Shown here one piece after another: positions 1 through 5,972 of a stretch of 7,784 nt of DNA. Both the position numbers and the translations under genes were made by a program. This DNA is from an uncultured Cellvibrio sp. Its GTDB lineage: Bacteria > Pseudomonadota > Gammaproteobacteria > Pseudomonadales > Cellvibrionaceae. Where the stretch lies: NCBI GenBank assembly GCA_946886255.1, contig CAMPIG010000223.1, positions 1-7,784 on the forward strand, given 5' to 3'. The notes beneath the pieces are model-generated. The model worked only from the letters and a program-made list of their open reading frames with translations. It was not told where the DNA came from and ran no database searches. Position 1 is the stretch's first letter. Every line of letters begins with the position of its first letter.

Positions 1-517
1 CATCCACCCGATTGACTTATTAACTAATCCCACCGCCGATCTGTGCGTGTTAGATGTGCGCACCGCATCCGAAGTCGCGGCTACTGCCTTACCCGGTGCG
101 CTGCATATTCCCTTGCATGAACTCACACCGGAGCGTTTACAAAACGAACTGGCAAAGCATGGCAAGCAAGGTTCTTGCATCTATTTGCTGTGTCAGGGGG
201 GTATGCGTGCCGAAAAAGCTGCAGACCAATTACACGGTCATGTGAATACTGAACTTTGCATCATCAATGGCGGTATGAATGCGGTTCAGCAAGCCAATAT
301 TCCGGTCATCAACAACAGTCGCAAGACGATGTCGCTGGAGCAACAGGTCCGCACGACCGCCGGCGCTCTGGTGCTGGTTGGCGTTACCCTGGGTACATGG
401 GTACACCCCGCTTTTTATGGGCTCTCCGCATTTGTAGGGGCCGGGTTGGTATTTGCCGGAATCACTGATCTATGTGCCATGGGCATGCTGCTCGCACGGG
501 CGCCGTGGAATAAGTAA
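1..517 (+). CDS. Rhodanese-DUF2892 membrane protein, YgaP-like (5' partial)
   Basis: This is a rhodanese-family sulfurtransferase with a membrane-anchoring tail. The frame is open from base 2, before the first possible start (GTG at 47), and the upstream residues (IHPIDLL...ADLCV) fit the beginning of a rhodanese domain, so the true start lies left of the window. Visible motifs are LDVRTASE, the HIPLHEL strand, and the active-site loop CQGGMRA with the persulfide-carrying Cys at bases 191-193. After a linker, the last 60 or so residues form two hydrophobic helices ending in CAMGMLLARAPWN, the DUF2892 signature. This layout matches E. coli YgaP, an inner-membrane rhodanese with a cytoplasmic catalytic domain. 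It lies 49 bases upstream of a TauE/SafE exporter and in the same direction as a persulfide dioxygenase, which suggests sulfane-sulfur transfer during sulfide detoxification. The family call is firm; the physiological sulfur donor is inferred. Confidence 0.9.
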   Translation, partial: IHPIDLLTNPTADLCVLDVRTASEVAATALPGALHIPLHELTPERLQNELAKHGKQGSCIYLLCQGGMRAEKAADQLHGHVNTELCIINGGMNAVQQANIPVINNSRKTMSLEQQVRTTAGALVLVGVTLGTWVHPAFYGLSAFVGAGLVFAGITDLCAMGMLLARAPWNK

Positions 518-566
518 GTGTTCACCGGCTCGGCTGGTAAACGATAAAAATCTCGGGACGTTGCTG

Positions 567-1385
567 ATGTTACTGCTGATCGGTGTATTAATTGGTTTGA
601 TGCTGGGGTTGACCGGTGCAGGTGGTTCCGTATTTGCCGTGCCACTCCTGATGTTGTTGGCGGGTCTGCCGATGACCGACGCCGTCGGCTTGTCACTTGG
701 CGCCGTCGCCGCCAGTACTTTTTATGGCAGTGCGCGCCTCAGCTTGCGACAACGTACCATTCTATGGAAACCCGGGGTAATCCTCGCCGTTGTCGGCGCA
801 ATAATGGCGCCCTTTGGTAAGTGGCTAGGCTTGCAAATCCCCGAGCCTTGGTTATTGGCCAGTTTCAGTTTTCTGGCCGCTGTGATTGCAGGACGTATGT
901 GGCACACCGCCAAGCATGATCCACAGGCAGCTCAGGTGGTGCGCGCGGGGAATTTTACGCAAACGCCGCCACCCGATTTACTGTGCAACCTGAGTAAAAC
1001 CGGTCAATTTGAACTACGCCCGCGTTGCGTCAGTGGTTTGTTGGTTGGTGGAGTTGTGGTGGGTTTGTTATCCGGGTTATTCGGTGTCGGTGGTGGTTTT
1101 TTGATTGTGCCGCTGTTGCTGATATTAAGCCCTATCAGCATGGCGCAGGCTGTCAGCACATCGCTGATGATTATTGCGCTGGTCAGCAGCTCCGGATTTA
1201 TCAGCCATCTGTTGATGACCGAACACAACCCATGGCGGTTATTGGGATTAATTGCAGCTGGCGGTGTGCTGGGGATGGTGGCCGGCCAAGCTATTGGCGA
1301 CAAAATTGCCAATGCGTTACTGCAGAAGATTTTTGCCGTATGCCTGCTGGCAATCGCACTGGTCACATTGATCAGCAAAATGTAG
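567..1385 (+). CDS. TauE/SafE (TSUP/DUF81) family sulfite/anion exporter
   Basis: A polytopic inner-membrane transporter of the TauE/SafE family, whose members export sulfite, sulfoacetate or related anions. The 272-residue protein shows the family's internal duplication: GLTGAGGSVFAVPLL at residues 14-28 is mirrored by GLFGVGGGFLIVPLL at 170-184, each opening a block of hydrophobic helices. The loop at about residues 110-155 is polar and poorly conserved. ATG 567 was chosen because the hydrophobic first helix begins there. The open frame reaches back to 453, but those residues are non-hydrophobic and overlap the rhodanese gene. The Shine-Dalgarno is weak (CGGGAC just upstream) and TTG 561 is an alternative start. 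Lying between a rhodanese and a persulfide dioxygenase, it most likely removes sulfite made by the dioxygenase; that substrate is inferred. The stop codon lies inside a repeat unit. Confidence 0.88.
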   Translation: MLLLIGVLIGLMLGLTGAGGSVFAVPLLMLLAGLPMTDAVGLSLGAVAASTFYGSARLSLRQRTILWKPGVILAVVGAIMAPFGKWLGLQIPEPWLLASFSFLAAVIAGRMWHTAKHDPQAAQVVRAGNFTQTPPPDLLCNLSKTGQFELRPRCVSGLLVGGVVVGLLSGLFGVGGGFLIVPLLLILSPISMAQAVSTSLMIIALVSSSGFISHLLMTEHNPWRLLGLIAAGGVLGMVAGQAIGDKIANALLQKIFAVCLLAIALVTLISKM

Positions 1386-1414
1386 GTCGAGTTAGCGACA
1401 GCGTAACCCGACAG
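1382..1414 (+). repeat. REP-like palindromic unit, copy A
   Basis: The unit reads GTAGGTCGAGTTAGCG, then ACA, then GCGTAACCCGACAG. Its arms pair imperfectly: TCGAGTTAGCG against CGTAACCCGA, with one mismatch and one bulge. It belongs to the GTAGGTCGGATTAGCG...CGTAATCCGAC type of short intergenic palindrome that recurs in many proteobacterial genomes (recalled, not searched). The TAG stop of the exporter gene sits inside it. A second copy in opposite orientation follows 18 bases later. Confidence 0.6.
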
Positions 1415-1432
1415 ATTACCTAGCAACTACAA

Positions 1433-1467
1433 CGGTCGGATTACGCCTTCAGCTAATGCGATCTACG
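1433..1467 (-). repeat. REP-like palindromic unit, copy B (inverted)
   Basis: Read on the - strand this unit starts GTAGATCGCATTAGC and ends GCGTAATCCGACCG. It aligns with copy A at about 25 of 33 positions with one gap. The two copies therefore form an inverted pair, the arrangement usual for REP doublets. The pair fills most of the 134-base gap between the exporter and the dioxygenase. It could fold into a large hairpin on mRNA and attenuate or stabilise the transcript. Confidence 0.55.
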
Positions 1468-1519
1468 CAGGCAGTGTACGAACAACGTTCTTCATCTTTC
1501 GACAGCCGACGAGGTTTTT

Positions 1520-2263
1520 ATGATTTTTCGCCAACTCTTTGAACGTGAATCCAGCACCTACACCTACCTCATCGCGTGTGAAGAGACACGCGCGGCAGCA
1601 CTGATTGATACGGTAAAGGAAGAAGTACCCAAATATTTACAGCTACTTAAAGAGCTGGATCTCCAACTCGTCCACGTGCTGGATACTCACACCCACGCCG
1701 ACCATGTCACCGGAGCGGGTGATTTGCGCGATGCCACCGGCTGCGTAACGCTGCTGGGTGAAAAATCAAATTCTGTTTGCGTATCTAAACCTTTGCAGGA
1801 TGGGGATGCCATAAACATCGGCTCCCTGACACTTAAAGCTTTATTTACCCCCGGTCACACCGACGACTCCTACAGCTTTTTATTGGATCATCAAGGCCAG
1901 ACCTACGTCTTCACCGGGGATACGCTGCTCATTCGCGGCACCGGACGTACCGATTTCCAAAACGGTAGCGCAACAGACCAATATCACAGTCTGTTTGATA
2001 CATTACTGCGTCTGCCGGACGATACGGTCGTCTATCCAGCCCATGACTACAAGGGCTGGACGCTTAGCACTATTGCTGAAGAAACCGCCCATAATCCACG
2101 TTTGCAGGTCAGGGATATACAAGCCTATGTAGAGTTGATGAACAATTTGAAACTACCCAACCCCAAGATGATGGACGTTGCTGTGCCAGCTAACCAGGCA
2201 TGCGGGCAACCAGGAATTCAGCCGACCAATCCCACTGATAGAGGGCAGGGATTTCAGGGCTAA
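1520..2263 (+). CDS. ETHE1-type persulfide dioxygenase (MBL-fold)
   Basis: A 247-residue metallo-beta-lactamase-fold protein of the ETHE1/Blh/persulfide dioxygenase group, which oxidises glutathione persulfide to sulfite using a mononuclear iron. THTHADH spans residues 56-62. The predicted iron ligands are His57, His113 (PGHT) and Asp134 (FTGDTL). His175 (PAHDY) occupies the last MBL position. IRGTGRTDFQ (138-147) and the MDVAVPAN segment near the C-terminus (218-225) are family-specific and separate it from glyoxalase II. Length is normal, with a glycine/proline-rich tail of about 18 residues. GAGG at 1511-1514, five bases before ATG 1520, supports the start. It is the likely sulfite-producing step whose product the upstream exporter could remove. 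The 134-base repeat-containing gap means it may have its own promoter, but none was recognised. Confidence 0.92.
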   Translation: MIFRQLFERESSTYTYLIACEETRAAALIDTVKEEVPKYLQLLKELDLQLVHVLDTHTHADHVTGAGDLRDATGCVTLLGEKSNSVCVSKPLQDGDAINIGSLTLKALFTPGHTDDSYSFLLDHQGQTYVFTGDTLLIRGTGRTDFQNGSATDQYHSLFDTLLRLPDDTVVYPAHDYKGWTLSTIAEETAHNPRLQVRDIQAYVELMNNLKLPNPKMMDVAVPANQACGQPGIQPTNPTDRGQGFQG

Positions 2264-2290
2264 GGGGGGCACAGGACCCCTATCGCGCCC

Positions 2291-2331
2291 GCCATCGCAC
2301 ACAAACGAATACACAAGCGATGGCTTTTGTT
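2291..2331 (+). terminator. Rho-independent terminator after the sulfur genes
   Basis: GCCATCGC (2291-2298) pairs perfectly with GCGATGGC (2317-2324), an 8-bp stem with an 18-base loop. TTTTGTT follows immediately. The loop is long, but stem and T-run are well placed 27 bases after the dioxygenase stop. A smaller hairpin, AGGGG/CCCCT, lies at 2263-2281 just before it. It likely separates the sulfur module from the LPS module. Confidence 0.6.
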
Positions 2332-2336
2332 AAGAT
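2308..2336 (+). promoter_or_regulatory. Candidate sigma-70 promoter with extended -10, before DUF6165
   Basis: TGTTAAGAT at 2328-2336 fits an extended -10 element (TG, one base, then TAAGAT). Seventeen bases upstream, AATACA (2308-2313) matches only three of six -35 consensus bases, as is common with extended -10 promoters. Transcription would begin near 2343 and leave a leader of about 30 bases. The element overlaps the T-run of the terminator. It is a pattern match only. Confidence 0.35.
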
Positions 2337-2374
2337 GTGCGCCCTGTGAAAACAGCTAAAAAGAGACCCACACC

Positions 2375-2770
2375 ATGTTGATTCAAGCACCTATCTCCCT
2401 CGGCGAACTCATCGACAAGATCACCATTCTTGAGATCAAAGCCGCCAACATCACCGACGCAGGCAAACTCGCCAACGTCACGCATGAACTGGATGTTCTC
2501 AATAACACCGTTGATCAATTACTCGACCAAGCCGGCAAAGAAAAGCTGGCGCCACTGCAAGCATCACTTAAAAATATCAACCAACAATTGTGGGTTATTG
2601 AAGACGATATTCGTGATTGCGAGCGGGCCAAAGATTTTACTGAACAATTCATCGAGCTGGCTCGTGCGGTGTATTTCACCAACGACAAACGTGCCGCAGT
2701 CAAAAAAGACATCAACCTGGCCTTTGGTTCTGAATTGGTTGAAGAAAAGTCTTACCAGAACTATCAATAA
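2375..2770 (+). CDS. DUF6165 family protein
   Basis: A 131-residue soluble protein, mostly helical, with no signal peptide or membrane segment. The N-terminus (LIQAPISLGELIDKITILEIKA) and the later DIRDCERAKDF and AVYFTNDKRAAVK segments match my recollection of DUF6165, a small family found next to LPS-core glycosyltransferase genes. Heptad-like leucines at about residues 30-75 suggest a helical hairpin or short coiled coil. No catalytic motif is visible and the function is unknown. It sits 27 bases upstream of waaC on the same strand, so co-transcription is likely and a role in LPS core assembly is inferred. The start ATG has only a weak purine-rich AAGAGA upstream, but the conserved N-terminus begins right there. 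Confidence 0.85.
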   Translation: MLIQAPISLGELIDKITILEIKAANITDAGKLANVTHELDVLNNTVDQLLDQAGKEKLAPLQASLKNINQQLWVIEDDIRDCERAKDFTEQFIELARAVYFTNDKRAAVKKDINLAFGSELVEEKSYQNYQ

Positions 2771-2797
2771 TCTCATCGTCAACCACAGCGAATTTGC

Positions 2798-3859
2798 ATG
2801 AAAATCCTGCTGATAAAAATGTCCTCCATGGGGGACATTTTTCACACCTTTCCCGCCATTACCGACCTTAAGGAAAAGCATCCCGAGGTGGTGATTGATT
2901 GGGTAGTGGAAGAAGGTTTTGCCGAAATTGCTGCCTGGCACCCCGCCATTCGCCGGGTTATTCCGATAGATCTGCGGCGCTGGACGAAGCAGAAAAACTG
3001 GTCCAGTTGGTGCGCATTCCGTCGTTGGCGCAAGGCGCTGAAAGTTGAACATTATGATTGCGTGATCGATGCGCAAGGCTTGTTGAAAAGTGCTTTAGTT
3101 ACTCGCGCAGCCATCACCAACACGGTACATGGCTACAATAAACAATCCGCGCGCGAATCCATCAGCAGCTGGTTTTACTCACATACTCACGCAGTCGCCA
3201 AAGAACAACACGCCGTGGAAAGAACCCGGCAATTATTTGCCAGTATCTTTAGCTACACACCACCAGCCGCGTTGAATTTCGGCATTAACCAGAACTTTGC
3301 ACGGGTGCAAAAAAATAGCCATAAGCTGGTATTTATTATCGGGACCAGCTGGACAACAAAGCTCTGGAGCACAGCGCATTGGCAAACTCTGGCCAAAATC
3401 GCCGTTGAGCAAGATTATAACCTGGAAATTATTTGGGGCAGCGAGAGCGAGAGAATCATTGCGGACCAGATCATTGCCGTTTGCCCAACAGCCACCCGCC
3501 CGCAACAACGACTATCGATCACCACCATTGCTGAAAAGTTGGTAGAGGCCGCCGGCGTAATCGGCTTGGATACCGGTTTCTCCCACTTGGCGGGCGCGCT
3601 CGAAACACCTACTATCGCACTCTATGGCCCCACGTCACCCATCAAGGTCGGTCTGATTGGCGCTCATACCTGTAACCTGCAAATGGAAAATCCATTGGAT
3701 TGCATACCTTGTCATAAACGCAGTTGTCGCTTGCTTCCGGAACATAGCAGCGAAACACCGCCGTGTATGACGGGAATATTAGCTGTGCAGGTGTGGAATA
3801 ATTTACAGCAGAAACTTTCCACGGCATCAACGATAAATCCTTCACCACGCATGTCATGA
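2798..3859 (+). CDS. waaC: LPS heptosyltransferase I (WaaC/RfaC), GT9
   Basis: Transfers the first L-glycero-D-manno-heptose from ADP-heptose to Kdo of the LPS inner core at the cytoplasmic face of the inner membrane. The 353-residue GT-B protein begins KILLIKMSSMGDIFHTFPA, closely matching E. coli WaaC and placing the catalytic-base Asp at residue 13 as in that enzyme. Other family marks are DWVVEEGFA (34-42), CVIDAQGLLKSA (88-99), KEQHAVERTR (135-144), the donor-site GTSWTTKLW (182-190) and GLDTGFSHLAGAL (256-268). It is about 30 residues longer than E. coli WaaC. The extra C-terminal part carries four cysteines (302, 305, 310, 323). Start ATG 2798 is fixed by the conserved N-terminus, although the Shine-Dalgarno is poor. 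It follows DUF6165 closely and precedes a glycerophosphotransferase-like gene by 20 bases. Confidence 0.93.
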   Translation: MKILLIKMSSMGDIFHTFPAITDLKEKHPEVVIDWVVEEGFAEIAAWHPAIRRVIPIDLRRWTKQKNWSSWCAFRRWRKALKVEHYDCVIDAQGLLKSALVTRAAITNTVHGYNKQSARESISSWFYSHTHAVAKEQHAVERTRQLFASIFSYTPPAALNFGINQNFARVQKNSHKLVFIIGTSWTTKLWSTAHWQTLAKIAVEQDYNLEIIWGSESERIIADQIIAVCPTATRPQQRLSITTIAEKLVEAAGVIGLDTGFSHLAGALETPTIALYGPTSPIKVGLIGAHTCNLQMENPLDCIPCHKRSCRLLPEHSSETPPCMTGILAVQVWNNLQQKLSTASTINPSPRMS

Positions 3860-3879
3860 GCCGAGTCAGGTAAATACAC

Positions 3880-4905
3880 ATGGTAAAACATTATTTATTT
3901 TACGGTTCAGAACGCTACACCTTGGCCATCATGCGCCCTATAGATGAAGCCATACAAGCCCGGGGTGATAAAGTTGCCTGGTTCTTCGGTGGACCCGGCG
4001 CCGAGGATTTATTAGCCACCGATAGATTGTTAACGACGGTGGATGAAGTGAAGCAATGGAATCCCATCGCTGTTATTACGCCCAATAATCTGGTTCCGCA
4101 TTTTTTTCCCGGTGTCAAAGTACAAACTTTTCATGGCTTCGACGCCGGCAAGCCGCGCCACATTTATATTCGTGGTTTGTTTGATTTGTATTGCACCACA
4201 GGGCCGCAGGACACGCGGGCTTTTCAGGCACTGGCAGACAAGTTGCAGTATTTCAGCGTGGTTGAAACCGGATGGCCGAAGCTGGATGCTTTTTTTCAAC
4301 ATCTGCCGACAGAATTACCACCCGTAAAAGAGAAACCTGTCGTCCTTTATCACTCCACTTTTTCACCATCCTGGAGTGCTGCTGAAATCCTGTATCCCGA
4401 GGTCAAGCGTTTATCGCAATCGGGACGCTGGCAATGGATAGTGACGCTACACCCCAAGATGAATACAGAAACGGCAGCCAGGTTCAAAGCGCTAGAGAGC
4501 GAACACCTCACTTTTGCCACTAACGACAACATTCTGGAATTGTTTCCACAAGCGGACATGATGTGTTCTGACACATCCTCCGCACTCAGTGAATTCCTGC
4601 TGACCGGTAAACCTGTTGTGACTTTCAAAAACCGCCGGCCCGGTCCGCAGCTAATCGATATTGATGATCCGGCGGATTTCGAACCGGCGATTGAGCGTGC
4701 GCTATCACGTCCACGGGAATTGATGGATGCCATTAATGACTTCGGTAAGGAAATTCATCCCTATCGCGACGGCCGCTCCGCAGATAGAATTCTTGATGCA
4801 ATAAACCAGTTTATTGCTCGGGGTGGAAAAAATGCCCGCTCCAAACCCTGGAACCTGTTACGCAAGTTCAAGATCAGAAAAAACCTGGGTTATTGGGGAA
4901 AATAA
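3880..4905 (+). CDS. CDP-glycerol glycerophosphotransferase-like protein
   Basis: A 341-residue GT-B-like protein of the CDP-glycerol:poly(glycerophosphate) glycerophosphotransferase family, known for teichoic-acid polymerases (TagB/TagF) but also present in Gram-negative envelope clusters. Supporting motifs are VQTFHGFD (81-88), comparable to the QTWHG segment with its essential His, then LYHSTFSPSWS (156-166), TLHPKM (189-194), and MMCSDTSSALSEFLLTGKPVVTF (227-249), which matches the nucleotide-binding 'D-SS---E' region. There is no signal peptide or membrane helix, but the basic C-terminus (KPWNLLRKFKIRK) could associate with membrane. AGG at 3867-3869 supports ATG 3880. It lies 20 bases after waaC and is probably in the same operon. 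A role in adding a phosphoglycerol or similar group to LPS core is inferred; the actual donor is unknown. Confidence 0.8.
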   Translation: MVKHYLFYGSERYTLAIMRPIDEAIQARGDKVAWFFGGPGAEDLLATDRLLTTVDEVKQWNPIAVITPNNLVPHFFPGVKVQTFHGFDAGKPRHIYIRGLFDLYCTTGPQDTRAFQALADKLQYFSVVETGWPKLDAFFQHLPTELPPVKEKPVVLYHSTFSPSWSAAEILYPEVKRLSQSGRWQWIVTLHPKMNTETAARFKALESEHLTFATNDNILELFPQADMMCSDTSSALSEFLLTGKPVVTFKNRRPGPQLIDIDDPADFEPAIERALSRPRELMDAINDFGKEIHPYRDGRSADRILDAINQFIARGGKNARSKPWNLLRKFKIRKNLGYWGK

Positions 4906-5028
4906 GTCGCCAGAAGCGAGGCCTTGCCATGTCAGATGATCAGACTCACCTGACCAGGACAGATGAAATTGTGGTTATAGATTCGGCGTGATCTTCGATT
5001 CCGAATACAATTAGCAAACAACGCTAAC
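4906..5028. other. Convergent intergenic gap with three small hairpins
   Basis: This gap separates two converging genes. GTCAGATGA (4931-4939) pairs with TCACCTGAC (4946-4954) with one mismatch around a 6-base loop. ATTCGG (4981-4986) pairs with CCGAAT (5001-5006). TTAGC (5011-5015) pairs with GCTAA (5023-5027), and a T-run (TATTTTTTATT) starts six bases later on +. The last may serve as a weak terminator for the + operon, although its T-run lies inside the end of the opposite gene. None is a textbook terminator. Confidence 0.3.
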
Positions 5029-5829
5029 TCAGTATTTTTTATTCAAATCATCTTGAAAACTGAGAATAATTGGCTTCCAGAATTCCTTCACTTTGGATTT
5101 GTTAAAACCATGGCATGCAAAAGGCAATTCCCCACGATTTAACCGATACGCCAAGCGTGGTTTTCTATCCATAGAAAAACTCACCGCTTCCTCATACCCT
5201 GGAATTTTTATCCCGGGGATTTGGGTAGGCGCGTAAACTGAAATAAATACGTCTTCTTGATGATATTTCCTTTCATCCCTATGCTCAGAGAAAAACACGG
5301 CTTTATCTTTCAACTGATTAACAATATGCAGCATGGTTTCAACTTTACGCAGGGAAAAGCCGCCATTGCCCACTTTGAAGAAATGATAGGACGACTTATC
5401 TTTTTGGGTAAAAAAATTCTCTACAGCATAAAACAATTTTTTTAACATATTCTGGGGAGATGCTATCCAGGGGGCACCGATGTAGTCGTAATCCTTTGCA
5501 CACCAGAACGACAATTGATCTGAAAAGACAAACACATCGGTCTGACAGATTAACACGTACTTACAATCGGAAAAGGCCGCGTAAAATGCATTTGAAAGCA
5601 TTAATCGATTGTAACCCTGAATACCGTTAAAGAATTCCGGATCAAAGCGCCGAATATCATAATTGACCTCTTCAAAAATTGGCATTAGCGGAGCCAAATC
5701 CAGACTGGTGGGGCAAACGATAGAAAAGGCATGATTTTTTAAAGTACTCAGGCTGCGCTCAAGACTCATCTTCTCAAGTTGATCAAGATGGGTTTTATAG
5801 AGGGGTATAACAATACGGGCGGTTTCCAT
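5029..5829 (-). CDS. DUF5672 family protein, putative glycosyltransferase
   Basis: A 266-residue protein resembling the DUF5672 family, found in polysaccharide and LPS gene clusters and thought to be GT-A-like transferases. It starts ETARIVIPLYKTHL. Then come FFNGIQGYNRLMLS (67-80), YVLICQTDVFVF (91-102) with a TD pair at 97-98 where GT-A enzymes carry a metal-binding DXD-type motif, DYDYIGAPW (113-121), GNGGFSLRK (154-162), HQEDVF (190-195) and FACHGF (237-242). ATG at 5829 was preferred because the conserved part begins there and a GCGAGA Shine-Dalgarno precedes it. The frame stays open to a TTG at 5955 with a hydrophobic, cysteine-rich extension that fits the family less well. It runs opposite to its neighbours and looks AT-richer (three sampled 60-base lines average about 41% GC), which may mark separate acquisition. 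The acceptor is unknown. Confidence 0.75.
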   Translation of the reverse strand: METARIVIPLYKTHLDQLEKMSLERSLSTLKNHAFSIVCPTSLDLAPLMPIFEEVNYDIRRFDPEFFNGIQGYNRLMLSNAFYAAFSDCKYVLICQTDVFVFSDQLSFWCAKDYDYIGAPWIASPQNMLKKLFYAVENFFTQKDKSSYHFFKVGNGGFSLRKVETMLHIVNQLKDKAVFFSEHRDERKYHQEDVFISVYAPTQIPGIKIPGYEEAVSFSMDRKPRLAYRLNRGELPFACHGFNKSKVKEFWKPIILSFQDDLNKKY

Positions 5830-5964
5830 GATGATCTCGCAAATATCCGATGAAGACGACTGAATACAAAGGTTACAGATACTGACAAATTGATAGCATA
5901 TACTCAAGTTAAGGAAGTAAAATGCGTTTTTTATATTACCTTGCAATCCTCCCAAGACATAGTT
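5830..5964. promoter_or_regulatory. Divergent intergenic region with candidate -10
   Basis: This AT-rich gap lies between the start of the - strand DUF5672 gene and the + strand kinase fusion gene, so it should carry promoters in both directions. On +, TATACT (5899-5904) matches five of six -10 bases, but no good -35 lies 16-18 bases upstream. On -, TTGTCA (complement of 5883-5888) resembles a -35, with only a weak -10 (TATTCA) 16 bases on. Both are tentative. Confidence 0.3.
5911..5917 (+). promoter_or_regulatory. Strong Shine-Dalgarno (AAGGAAG) before a 16-codon ORF
   Basis: AAGGAAG ends four bases before ATG 5922, an ideal ribosome-binding arrangement. The large kinase fusion gene starting at 5965 has no comparable site just upstream (CCCAAGACATAGTT). 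Ribosomes may therefore enter at 5922 and reach the main gene by coupling. Confidence 0.45.
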
Positions 5965-5972
5965 ATGACTGA
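5922..5972 (+). CDS. Possible 16-residue leader peptide coupled to the kinase fusion
   Basis: A short ORF encoding MRFLYYLAILPRHSYD, mostly hydrophobic at first, in a different frame from the large gene that follows. A strong Shine-Dalgarno precedes it. Its TGA stop (5970-5972) overlaps the start of the next gene (ATG 5965) by eight bases, ATGACTGA, a geometry typical of translational coupling. It is not a recognised peptide. It could also be chance, or evidence of an ancestral frameshift at the N-terminus of the kinase gene. Calling it a gene is inference from geometry only. Confidence 0.35.
   Translation: MRFLYYLAILPRHSYD

Noticed and set aside
453..566. N-terminal extension of the exporter reading frame back to ATG 453
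   Set aside because: It overlaps the end of the rhodanese gene, encodes polar, cysteine-containing residues unlike TauE/SafE N-termini, and the first hydrophobic helix begins at ATG 567.
1004..1426. 140-codon - strand and 132-codon + strand open frames
   Set aside because: Both overlap the second half of the TauE/SafE gene in other frames and have low-complexity or unrecognisable translations.
2564..3076. 170-codon open frame on the - strand
   Set aside because: It runs antisense across DUF6165 and waaC, both well supported by family motifs, and its translation shows no recognisable domain.
5830..5955. 42-codon upstream extension of the DUF5672 gene to a TTG at 5955
   Set aside because: Family-like sequence starts at the ATG at 5829, which has a GCGAGA site; the TTG lacks a Shine-Dalgarno. 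The extension is hydrophobic, so a longer anchored form is not fully excluded.
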